Origin: Cryptomeria japonica | Lineage: Eukaryota; Streptophyta; Pinopsida; Cupressales; Cupressaceae | Length of the DNA: 64,000 bases | Assembly: GCF_030272615.1 (NCBI RefSeq) | Contig: NC_081409.1 | Span: forward strand, 241,138,332 to 241,202,331 | Reading direction: 5' to 3' | Shown: positions 12,370 through 22,761 of the stretch, piece by piece | Numbering within the stretch: the first letter of the stretch is position 1 | How the letters are laid out: every line of letters starts with the position of its first letter | Notes under the pieces: model-generated | The model's database searches: none | What the model saw: the letters and a program-made list of their open reading frames with translations, nothing else | What the model was told of the DNA's origin: nothing | Translations under genes and position numbers: made by a program

Positions 12370-13559
12370 CCTAAATATATACAACTCGTAACATGATTTC
12401 TCAAGATGTGCAAGAGCAACATGGCATTAGTCATGATTCGAAGCCTTGCAAATTCATCTTTAAACTCAGAAAAGTAATCTTTCACAATACAAATCTCAAA
12501 CTCAAGCAAGACTTCAGGAAAGATTATCAACTGTGGCAACTCATCGGGACCATGATCAATCCATAAACAAGTTCTTCTTCCCAAATTTTCATAATCAAAT
12601 TCATAACTTTCAAATTTAGGAGCAAGGAAAGAGACAACCTGGTGGTTTTCGTGCATGGGCGAGAATTCTGGCGTGTCATCCACTGCTTCATCAGGAGGTA
12701 GAAGCTGGTGGTGTATCATTCCATTGGCGTCCGCCATATGCAGATTGGGATCACATTCAATGGCAAGCAAACTATGGTGTGAGCTAGATTTGAATGGGGA
12801 CTTGGAAATAGAGGACATTTCTCCAGCTAACTCCTTTTGAATATTTGATAACGAGTTGAGCCCCAACCTGAATTGCTCTTCATTCTTCACTTCTATCATG
12901 GCAACTTGTTCCTCAATCAGCATCTCACGTATCTCAATTTCTTTTAACAATTCTTCTTGGATCTTGAGTAGAGGTTCAAGCACCGACCCAACCTACATTT
13001 CATACTCTACTTCCATCTCAGCGACCCACTGACTATCACATATTCCTTCTTGCCTTGAGCTGCTTATCATTTCTTCTATCTGGAGCATGCACGAACAAAC
13101 TTCTTCATCAAGGAGCATCTCTTCTTGCTTGACTATGGAAACATTGCTTGCATTTGTTTGAACATCTTCCATTTCTTTGTCAACCTCCGCTTCAGCAGGT
13201 GTTCCTTTCCTCGGCACAAGGTACACAAATTTTCTCTTGACTAAATTGTGTTGATTGTCCTGCTCAATCGTGCTTTCTTCACTACAAGATGCTGCTGTAA
13301 TAACTTCTTCATTTGATGCTAAGTCAATTGGTTGAAGGTGAGCATTCCGCCACTTTTCTATACTATACATCTTTGCCAATTCTTCCAACTCTGCCTGCAT
13401 CTTAGCTTGGTGAATAGCTTCCCTGCATGATGGACATGTGACTTCGGAATGAGTGGTATTGTGGATCCTACACCAACATGGGAGCAAGATGCCCTCTCCC
13501 TCTATGCACAAGTCTTTCTCAATACTTAAACCTTTCATAACCATCTCCTTGAACCTCAT
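12370..13559 (-). pseudogene. Element A internal ORF with zinc-finger-like motif
   Basis: Begins at ATG 13559, overlapping the end of the upstream ORF (13816-13556) by ATGA. An in-frame TAG at 12995-12993 splits it; the frame then continues through GSVLEPLLKIQ and on to about 12370. Residues 28-45 show CWCRIHNTTHSEVTCPSC, a Cys/His cluster that also occurs in B at about 26400 (NWCRVHNAAHSEITCSLC). The rest is acidic and helical (LLKEIEIREMLIEEQ). No enzyme domain is seen. It probably derives from the region between protease and RT in an autonomous relative. Confidence 0.6.
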
Positions 13560-13816
13560 AAAAATTCACTTTCACCAATTGAAGGCTCGGGTTCTACTTT
13601 TACCGGTACAATGGGCTCATGTACTTTTGAAAAAGAAATTTTTCCTTGCAAGGCTAATTCCATCCTTGACAGAAATGTTGAACAATGCATCTCATTGTGT
13701 CCATGAGTCCTATGAAATCTACAGCTATTCCTTGATGCAAATTCAAACAAACTCTGTGGATGTAACTGTGCATTTAGTCTCCACCAAAGTTGAAGGATAT
13801 CAACTTCTTGCTCCAT
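13556..13816 (-). CDS. Element A short gag-like ORF with CCHC-type knuckle
   Basis: An 86-residue frame with CRFHRTHGHNEMHC (spacing C-x2-H-x4-H-x4-C), close to the nucleic-acid-binding knuckle often seen in plant Ty3/gypsy Gag. It is followed at its stop by the next ORF in another frame. It is near the primer binding site, so it is the first coding segment of A. A frameshift between this and the next ORF is possible. Confidence 0.5.
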   Translation of the reverse strand: MEQEVDILQLWWRLNAQLHPQSLFEFASRNSCRFHRTHGHNEMHCSTFLSRMELALQGKISFSKVHEPIVPVKVEPEPSIGESEFL

Positions 13817-13973
13817 TGAGAAATCTTTTTTTTTTAATTTTCAATTTTCAGATTTTTTTGGATTTTTCTGACATATAAGAGATCCAACATATCTCTGATT
13901 CTGCACTTGAAAGCTCATGCTAGTTTCGACCAGCTTGAATTTCTGCACTTGTGAAAGTGAACAATTTGATATT

Positions 13974-13995
13974 GCCCTCCTTCTAGCGCCAATTC
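13974..13995 (-). promoter_or_regulatory. Primer binding site of element A
   Basis: Right after the LTR end GTCAACA the minus strand reads GAAT then TGGCGCTAGAAGGAGGG. TGGCGC next to a CA terminus is the usual form of a tRNA 3'-end complement. Which tRNA is not determined. Confidence 0.7.
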
Positions 13996-16530
13996 TGTTG
14001 ACATGTTTTTTAGGACAGCGTCTAACACAGAATAAAGTTGCCTAATGGTCACTTCACTCTCTCTTGATCAAAGTACGATTGCATGCTAAGATTGCAAGAA
14101 GTTCAAACAATCGACTCCAAGGTTCCTTCAATGCGTGGACGTGACTCAGTTGGCTGATGTGATTGCTGGTAATCCAAGGGGCCTTACGTGTGCATCATTT
14201 TTTCACTTATTTGCTGTGGCTGGAACTCCATCATCGAATATGGCAATTCTACGATGCTATTGCTTCGAATGGACTAAAATGAACTGAAAGTAAAAGGGAA
14301 AGGGTTTAGAAGAATCTAAATCTACTCCTAAGGGTAGTGATAACAATGGATAGTGCTTTGGTGGACAAATTCCAAATAAACCAAGCTCTGCTTCGCCAAG
14401 TTCAACTACAACTCTGCAAGAACCGGTGCAATATTCTGAGGATATTGAGGATTTTCAAATCGAGAAAGTACATTTGAATACCCAAAACAGCACAATCCAA
14501 ATGACTATCCACAATCGAACTTAGCACGAATTTAGGGGGCTCAGACTAACTTTACACTGTTACTTACAATCAGCAAGATGCAAAAAGTATGAACCAGGGA
14601 AATTCATCAAACACCATTACATTTTCCATTGAAATCAAAGCATTATACTACTTCTACTCTAAGCGAGGAAGGTGAAACCATGCAAGTTTGGAAACAATAA
14701 CTCAAGTGGACACCATCAGAGAACAATGTGTCACTATTGTTTTCTCAAAAAACTTATCGCAACAATTTCATACAAAGCTCCCTCTTTTACAAATGAGGGG
14801 GGTCACCCCTTATATAGGCTTCAAGCCCTGGCTACATGCAAAACCCTAAGTAGGGTTTTCCCTAAAAGATTCTCCACTCAAGATGCAACAAGGTGGGAAT
14901 CTCCAATTACTAACCCATCATGCCCATATACAATTAATTCAAAAGTACCCAAAATAGCATACATTGTGCACTAAATGCACCGCCTCCTTCAAATTCGCCC
15001 AACATGCGTTGAATATTCATCCATGCAAAAATCACCCCATTATGTCATAAATGCTCCATCATTTCCACATGTGGCAGCTGCATGCAAAAGGAATTTGCCA
15101 TAAATTCAACATGCAATGACCAGGTCGCCATTTGGGCAAATATTCTGGTAATGAATGTGCCACCCTACTACCACGAGTTCAATAGATCCTCGCCATGCAA
15201 GTGGACCCCGCCGTCGTATATCCGCTCCTGCACATCTGGAATTGTTGGAGAGGGAAAATTCGATTCAGGAAGAATTTTCTTGAAGTCTCTTCAACTTTCC
15301 TTGCTCGGAGAAGGTGTTTCATCAATTCTGCACATTTCCTATTTTTTAGGAAAATTTCCAAATTAGGGTTCTGCGGTCCAGGAGAGAGAAAATTCTCCTA
15401 CGAATCCAAATCTGTAAAACTTTTGAAATTTGGATGTGATTTGATGCCCGAGAATGGATTTTTCAAATTTTTCCCTAGAGGGGAAATTTCTTGTTCAGTT
15501 CATCCCTGATTCCTTCCTTGCCTTAGAAATTTTATGTTCAATTCATCCTTGGGTGTATTTCTTCCTTGCTTGGAATTTTTTCCCAAAGGAAGGAATTTCC
15601 GATACTTAGCCAATTTTCATCTTTCCTGGAATTCTGTCTTGAAGGAAGGAATTTCAAACACTTAGCCAAATTTTCACATTTCCAAGAATTCCGTCGTGAA
15701 GGAATTTCCAACACTTAGCCAAATTTTCACGTTTTTCAGGAAGTTTGTCATGAAGGAAGGAATTTCCTAGCCAAATTTTCACATTTCCAAGAATTCCGTC
15801 GTGAAGGAATTTCCAACACTTAGCCAAATTTTCACGTTTTTCAGGAACTTTGTCATGAAGGAAGGAATTTCCAACACTTAGTCAATTTTTCACCTTTCCT
15901 GGAATTATGTCCTGAAGGAAGGAATTTCCATTACTTTGTGAATTGTCCATGTCTCTTTTCAACATCCCTATTTTTTAGGGATCCTCCTAGAATTTAGGAG
16001 CCAGGTCCATTGGATGAAGAATTTCACCCCAATTCTGAGTCTATAAAAATTTCCATATTTGGTCGGGATTTGATATCTAAAAATAGCATATCTGAACATT
16101 CGCCCGAGGGGAATTCCGCTTTTATTCCTCCTTGACTCCTTGGATTCCGTGCCTTAGGCAAAATTTCAAATTTTTTTGCTTGAGTGAAATTTTTTCACTA
16201 CACCAAGGATTCATGAATTTTCCCTCTGTGAATGCATTTCTGGTTTTGGCGCCTCAGCCCTGACCTAGGTGCATTTTGGAGATGTCCATGGAGAGGTGGA
16301 AAATTCCACTTGTGAATTCATTCTAGGTTTTAGTGCCCCAACCTAGACTTGGGCGCATTTTGGCCATGTCCATGGAGAGGTGGATTTTTGCACTTGTGAA
16401 TGACTTCATGAATTCAACGCCCTAGCCCATACCTGGGCACATTTTGGCGATGTCCATGGAGACATGGAATTTCCTGCTTGTGAATGACTTCATGAATTCA
16501 GTGCCCTAGCCCATACCTGGGCGCATTTTG
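13996..16530 (-). repeat. 5' LTR of element A (truncated)
   Basis: Matches 7981 to about 10500 of the 3' LTR, including TATA box 14816-14810 and both arrays. It ends at 16530 inside an ~83-bp unit and joins B LTR sequence at a short shared GGCCCA. The first ~1 kb of the LTR, including the terminal hairpins, is missing. Confidence 0.85.
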
Positions 16531-17310
16531 GCCCATATCTAATCTAGACAAATGTCCCAGATTCATCCATAAAACATGGCTGCCCATACCTATAAATGGG
16601 AGGCAAATATCAACAACCACCCCAAAATGAGCAATAACTACCCAAAAAAGATAATTAAAACTCAAGCCTTAGCCTTCTTTCTCTTCTCAGGTTTTTCAAT
16701 TTCTTCCCTGGGTGCATTGGAAGTTCCCTCATCTTCGGAAGACTAAGAATCGAGGCTACCCATTAGGTGGTAGGTGAACTGGACAATCTCATGAATTAGT
16801 CTCTCAATTTGCTGGGGCTGCCATGAGTGCCTCAAAATCAGTGATCGGGTCTTGGGACCAATCAATGCCTAGCAAAAGACGTCTCACTGCCTCAAATTCC
16901 CGGACTTGCAGACAATTCCCTGAATCCGTGAGTTGATCCGGGACTCGGCGGTATTCAAAGAGTTGCATTTGTTGCACACTCAGCCTCGAATATTCACGCC
17001 TCCGGACCTCATAGTCATCAGAGCAGTTCTTCCAATAATCCTCAACTGATTCCTTTGCTTTGTACCGCTTGCCATAGGCTTTCTTTGCCAGGTTATCATG
17101 ATCGAAATATTTTCTCAGAAAGTGCTCTTGTAAGCCATAAGGAGCCAGCTCTGCGAGGGATTCCTCTGCTAGGGTGGGGGTCTTCAGATGGACATCCTGA
17201 TTGCCTATAATCATGGGGAATGCGAATCTAGCCTGCTTGCTCTCTCTGAGTAAGATGTCGGCCGGACGTGACTGCCTTGCAACCTCCATAAGAACTATTT
17301 TGTCAGTTGG

Positions 17311-17315
17311 GTACC
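17311..17315. repeat. Target-site duplication GTACC, left copy
   Basis: GTACC before TGTTGTGACG; repeated at 18585-18589. The uninterrupted site reads GGGTACCGTGG at 41380-41390 in the 5' LTR, proving the insertion. Confidence 0.95.
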
Positions 17316-18584
17316 TGTTGTGACGTTTTCACACATCGCCCCATTGCAAATGGGGACCCCTGTTTTTTGCTTTTTAGGGTTTTTTTTTTTTTAGGTCTTT
17401 TAGGGTTTTGTCAGTTGGCTTTTGCATTTTTGAGTGCTGTCGGGGAGATCAATAGGATAGCAGGTCCTGCTGGAGTGAAGTCTTGATCCTGAAAATTTGG
17501 CTAAGTCTGAAAGTCCTGATCCTGAAAATTTGGCTAAGTCTGAAAGTCCTGATCCTGAAAATTTGGCTAAGTCTGGAATGTCCTGATCCTGAAATTTGAC
17601 TAAGTCTGGAAACTGAAAAACCTCAAAAAACTAGATTTTGCAATATAACTCCTGGAGGTCTGGAACCACTCTCAAACATCCTGAAAGTATATATGGAATA
17701 TAACTTAAAGTATAAGAAAGACGAAAGATAGAAGGAAATGTTATATTCCATAAAAATTATCCAGATAGAGAGTAGTTAGAAGGTGATTAGCTAGTTGATA
17801 GAATAGCAATTAGAGTAGAGTAGAGAGAGAAGGCAAAGATTGTTGCCAAGATGTTGTTGTAAAAGACTTGTAACTTCATTGAAGAAATGGTGAAATTTAT
17901 GGGTCGATTCGACAATTTGCATTGTCTTTATACTTCTCATGTTTGATTTCATGTTATTAGATGAGTGGAAGAAATGTGCTTGACTGATGGTGGAATTCGT
18001 ATATCCATACTACTAGCAGTTTGTTGATTGCAGACTTGCCTTCTGTAGTCAACTGGAATCATTCAACTTAAGCTTAACTTCAATTGTCACTTCTTCATTG
18101 ATATGCATCAACCTGATGGTGTCTATGCCTGCAGGGATGATTTGAACATCATAAAGCTTTCCTTCGAAGATCGCACTAACCTTGTGGAGATGTTCCTGTG
18201 ATGTCAAAACAAGACTTAGTTAGAATTTCATCAAAGATCATTCATTGCTCTTACATTCTTAGTGTTAAGATTAGATCCTTTCCTCGCCCTCATCTTTTTT
18301 CCTTTTTTCAAGTCTAAAGCTAGTAAGAGCCTGTGTTCCAACAATATTCAAAGCAGATCAGACGTTCAATCATCAAGTGTAAGTCCCCTTGTGATTCCAG
18401 CAAATCACATCATACCACAGAGAGCTTATCCACACGTAGAGACCCTACATACAAGAACCTTGAAGTCATCCCGATTGATCCTTTTCACGACATCTTCAGC
18501 ATTCAGAGGCTTTACTCAAGAGAGGATAAGGTACCTTTAGGTATTTTATTCTGTGTTTGATAGTCTACAAAATACACATCAACA
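17316..18584 (+). mobile_element. Solo LTR (1,269 bp), ORF-less relative of C
   Basis: Plus orientation, TGTTGTGACGTTTTCACACA to ACACATCAACA, flanked by GTACC. It has the same 5' hairpins as A and C and shares the last ~170 bp with C (CACGTAGAGACCCTACAT, CTCAAGAGAGGATAAGG). U3 is short: a 33-bp repeat (GATCCTGAAAATTTGGC-type, 17487-17605) and the AT hairpin 17688-17752, with no ORF. This is the compact form of the LTR family. Confidence 0.93.
17487..17605 (+). repeat. 33-bp tandem repeat
   Basis: Three and a half units of TGATCCTGAAAATTTGGCTA followed by AGTCTGAAAGTCC, in the U3 of the solo LTR. Confidence 0.85.
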
Positions 18585-18589
18585 GTACC
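18585..18589. repeat. Target-site duplication GTACC, right copy
   Basis: Directly follows the LTR end CAACA. Confidence 0.95.
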
Positions 18590-20759
18590 GTGGAAGTCGG
18601 AGAGGGGCACCATCAAAGCCCGCTATTCGGATATAGGAGAACCTTGGGAACTGGATGAACCAGGCTTCGTATCTCTATACTAGAATAGTAGCTTGCTCTG
18701 AGAGCCTTATGTGTAATCCTCCCTGCATTAGCCTGACCAGGCGCATTGTGAAGGCATCATTGATGTGCTCATATTGGCCAACTGCATAAGCTGGGTTGTT
18801 CTTTTCTCTTTGAGCTATATCTTCATAGTGCAGCTGCGGGTAACAATCATAGACCTTTACCTGACCAGGCCCATTCCCGATTTCACCTTTCATTATCAAA
18901 CCTGGTAGCGGCTGGTTCTTGGCGAACATGTAGACCAAGTAAGTGGTCATAGTGAAGTACTTTTTGCTCTCGAGCTCAATTAGCTGAGTGTGGATGTTGT
19001 CGCTTATAATCTGGGCCCAGTCAAACTTGGACTTCCCAGCGAAGACTTGCTCTGTGAAATAAAACATCCACTCTTCAAAGTAGTTGGATTTAGGAAGTCC
19101 CATAACCCTGCTGAGTAATGTGACCATATCCCCATGCTCATTATGAAAGTCACTTCTTGGGGTCTTTTTCCCAATTCTTGCGCTTGGAGGCCTTCTCTCC
19201 TTGTACCACTCTTCGTTGATCAGTGTTTTGCATCTGGCCGGATTCATATCATATGCCCCCTGTGCTTCGTCTATAGTCGTGGCTGTGGGATTGTTTGGGA
19301 AGGGAATGTCGAATGCATCGCCAATGGCCTCAGGAGTGAAGTTGGCGAGGGTCATATTCTTGAGGAGCACCAATCTGGAACCTGGCTGATAATGCCGGGC
19401 AACCTTTACCACTAACTCATAGTTTTGTACTGTTGGAGGAAATCCCACCGCTTGGGCGATGCCGCTTTCCACCATCAGTCTGGGCTTGCCATATGCGTTA
19501 GGGGAGAAGACCCGATTCCTGAAGTCCTGGATGTCAATATGGCCTAGGTTGGTATCATCGAGATTGTCCTAGTCTCCCAGACGCTCTAAACTTTTGACTC
19601 CCTCAATCCCCCCCTTTGATACTGGTACTTCATCCTTTCAACTTTGCATGGGATATCTGATTTGGATGCTCGCGATGTCTCGGCTGTAGCAGGCGTCTTT
19701 GATGATTCCACCGCCGATTTAGGCATTTATCTTGCACAGCTTGATGCGGATTACGAGGCGATATAAAAGAAGTAAGGCGGGTTAGATAGAGAATACGTCG
19801 ACATTCAAGAATCAATTCAAAATTTATATTGGAAACAGAGTGGTATTGCTAGCTGAGAGCTCGATTGAGCAAAACATTTATTCATGAAGCTTTTGATGGC
19901 GAATTTATACTTAAGCATTTTCTGGATTAATTTTCAAAAGGGACAAAGCTCGAAAAATTCTCCTAAGTTTGAAAATGCAATTTCTGGTTAAATCTTAGGA
20001 CCAAACTCTAATTTCGACTGCTTTGCATGATGTTTTAATAATCGGAAAAATGATGCGAATTTTAAGCATTTTAATCAATTTTGCACATCCATGCATCCAA
20101 TTTATAAACATTTCAGATGATCAAGAGAGACAAAGCGTACTTACCTGATGAAAATGGATGGCGAGAAATTGTCCGACTTGCAGTGCAGAGACGAATGGAT
20201 AGTTTTGCAAATTTTGAATTCCAACGGTTATCTTTGTAATTCAAATATTTGCGGTTTGGATTGGAAAAGAATTTGCAATGTCGAGTTTAAACTAGGCGAT
20301 TTTCACTTTAGGCGATTTAGCAATTTGAACCTGGATGCTCTGAAGGGTTTTTGTCCGCATTTTACCTTGAATGCAAATTATACTTTCTGGCTTCCCTTTC
20401 AAAACCGAACGCGATCCTCTCTCACGCGAACTTCGGTGGTATGAAGGGGTTTTGCAAGCCTTCAAACTTCACACTTCGTCTCCCAAATCGCAAACTCCGG
20501 ATGCCTTTGCGTTATGAGGTTTACTGCACTTTCGCGCTATGTTCTTCGGATGAATGGAGGATTTCGAAGCATATGGGATTTTGCCAGAACTGCCCTTGCT
20601 TCTTCGCGAGTATCCTCTAGCTCTCGACTTCGATGGAATGGAGGTTTTTGAAACCTAAACTGCGTTTTTCCTTGAAATACTTCGGCACTTTTCAGACAAA
20701 CTTCGGACCTTTTAGACGCTTTGGCGATTTTCGGGGCTTTCCTTTTTTTGCGAGTTTTA

Positions 20760-21400
20760 CGAATTCTCCCATTTTGCCCTTAGGGTCCAAAATTCGGCCC
20801 ATAAGGCGATTTTGGCAACTTTAAGTGTTTTGAAATTTTAATCTTGGGGTCCGAAATTCGGCCCACAAGACGATTTTGGCAACTTTAAGACAAATTCGGA
20901 CCTTCTGCACATTTTTGCAACTTTAAAGAATTTTTCGGACCCTTTATGCCTTTTGCGAACTTAAAGTATTTTGGGAGTTTTGAACGACTTTTGCGATTTT
21001 AACAAATTTCAGAGCTTTCACGCCTTTTGGCGACTTGAAGTATTTTGAAATTTCGGACCTTAAGGCACCTTTTGCAAATTTCGGAGTTTTGAATGCCTTT
21101 TGCAAATTTCGAAGTTTTTACGCCTTTTGCCGATTTTGAAATTTTGAAATTTCGGCCCCAGGGTCCGAAATTAGGCAACTTATGTGAATTTCGGACCTTG
21201 GGGGGGTTTTTGCAAACTGAAGGTAATTTTTGGACCCCTGGCACATTTTTTAACAAATTTTGGACCTTTAGACAACTTTTGCAAGTTTATGAATTTCTCT
21301 TATTTTGTCCCCAGGGTCCGAAATTCGGCCCCCTAGGCAATTTTGCAAATTTTCGGAATTTCTCTCATTTTGTCCCCAGCTTGGTCACTTGGGCGAGTTT
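20760..21400 (-). repeat. U3 array in 3' LTR of B
   Basis: Imperfect units around GGGTCCGAAATTCGGCCC and GGCGATTTTGGCAAC. The CCGAAATTCGG core is palindromic around one A. It corresponds to 43560-44250 in the 5' LTR. Confidence 0.75.
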
Positions 21401-21852
21401 GGAGGTCTTTGGTATTTTGCAACAAAATTCGCTCTTCCTTCTCCGGCTGTCGAAAATCGTCATTCGTTCAAAGCTTGTAAACTCCGTAAAAACAAACCTC
21501 ATGTAATCCATCTCATCGCTCTTACGCAAAAATGACAATTTTGGGTCGTCATCTGACCTTTAGACGTGCTGCTCTTTGCTTGGCAGGCTTCGCCAACTTC
21601 TATCACCTTACGCCTATCCAAGGCGATTTCACAATTTTGAACAATCTCTTGGCATTCGTGCCTGAGGGCTAGACTAGCCTAATGGAATCATCGGCTCTTT
21701 TCTTTCAACATCATCACTTTAGGGACCGGTCGCGGATTCGCTCGAAAGGACGCGAGACGCTCTACGCAAAACTCAAGAGGGCGAAGACGAAAGGCTCAAA
21801 AAAAGGGAAGGGGGACCCTGTCGGCGATAGGGAGCGTGTGCAATGCACAACA

Positions 21853-22761
21853 AATGGCGACTCTGCTAGAGAAATGCTCCCAGTCATTTCGGGGACGCAA
21901 GTCCGGATCGAACCCAAGGTCTCTGGGTAACCATCACGATTCAAACGAGAAAAGGAGAAAGGGCCTTTCAAAACAAGATAGTGTCAAGGGTCAAATCGAA
22001 TCACACGCAAATCGGATTAACTAGTGTGTGCAAGTGGAGTTTATTCCAGGTTAGAAAAAGTTGAGCCATCAATGTTTCACCGTGTCGAGATGCCCAGCAA
22101 GTTGATACTTCAAAAGCAACCTGGATAGAGCCCCGCTGCCAGCGAGCGTTCATAGCCCCGGTAGAGTTATCGCCTGTTAGCTCACAGAGATTGCTCTGTT
22201 TCCGACAAGAAAATTTTACCTTTTTGCTCTGTACCAGCAAAGATGCCTGCATTCCCATTTGCCAATCTTATGCTTGGTATCAAATTGATTCCGAAGCGCT
22301 TTGCTCTTGATTCTTTTCTCTATTTTCTTTTCGGCATAGTAGGCAGTGAAGCCTACGCAGGATTAAGCGTAACAGTGGTCGCTGAAGCATAGCCTCGGAC
22401 CTTTCATCGATGTAGTGTCCCTTTGATTGACAACTGATTGTATGCGATTTTAAAATGTGTTTGTGCAGTAATCACGATATCGGGGATAGGTTTTGACAAA
22501 AAACAAGATCTTGTAGAGAAAGGTCATCTAGATTAAACTGACCTCATCATGGGGTGCTCTATCAATCAAGAGTCATCCCCGAACTTGGATCCTAGAAGTA
22601 GAAGTCTACAGAAATCCAGCATTGCACCAAAGTTGGACACGGCATAGGCCTCCTTTCAAAATTGAGAGGGGTCCCAAAACAGAACAGGAAAGCAGGAAAC
22701 TAAACTAAAACAGGAAGCGGAAAACTAAACCATTACATACAGGGGAAAGGCTTTGAGAAAT
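21853..22761 (-). other. 3' untranslated region of element B
   Basis: Lies between the integrase stop (22762) and the 3' LTR start (21852). It holds a region homologous to 11640-12060 of A (about 22090-22400), including one copy of the CGCTGCCAGCGAGCGTTCATAGCC motif (about 22124-22172). Next to the LTR the plus strand reads AATGGCGACTCTGCTAGAG, which resembles a primer binding site but is on the strand opposite to gag-pol. No convincing polypurine tract is seen here. Confidence 0.6.

Larger units (their letters stand above)
7981..16530 (-). mobile_element. Element A: non-autonomous LTR retrotransposon nested in B
   Basis: Minus orientation: truncated 5' LTR (16530-13996), primer binding site, short internal region without pol (13995-11520), polypurine tract, 3' LTR (11519-7981). 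The two LTR copies match closely over 7981-10500 and 13996-16530. LTR ends are TGTTGTGACG and RTGTCAACA. The insertion point in B is after GGAGACC. The outer end of the 5' LTR was lost together with some B sequence, so no target-site duplication remains. Its internal region has no protease, RT, RNase H or integrase, so it must depend on an autonomous partner. Element B shares homologous 3' untranslated sequence and a zinc-finger-like motif with it. Confidence 0.85.
16664..19726 (-). pseudogene. LTR-borne ORF in 3' LTR of B (interrupted, truncated)
   Basis: Same family as the ORF in the 5' LTR. It starts at ATG 19726 (MPKSAVESSK), is frameshifted early (near 19570), and runs open from 19475 to 18675 with ESGIAQAVGFPP and YFTEQVFAGK. 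A solo LTR insertion (17316-18584) cuts it at the GTACC target. It resumes at 17310-16804 (LMEVARQSRPADILL) and ends at the 16664 deletion, so the basic patch and C-terminal third are gone. The early codons keep CGA where the 5' LTR copy has TGA. Confidence 0.85.
7244..21852 (-). repeat. 3' LTR of element B (interrupted by A and by a solo LTR)
   Basis: Pieces in minus order: 21852-18590 (hairpins, array, first half of ORF), solo LTR 18584-17316, 17315-16664 (ORF middle), 16663-16531 (matches 31083-30949), element A 16530-7981, and 7980-7244 (matches about 30805-30066). Compared with the 5' LTR it lacks the ORF C-terminal third (a deletion of about 1.9 kb at 16664) and about 140 bp including the TATA box (at 16530). 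It therefore has neither promoter core nor complete ORF. Confidence 0.88.

Noticed and set aside
21852-22420. Plus-strand retrotransposon start at 21853 based on the TGGCGACTCTGC site
   Set aside because: All pol domains to the right are on the minus strand and the LTR pair with GTCAT is explained by the minus orientation; kept only as an oddity.
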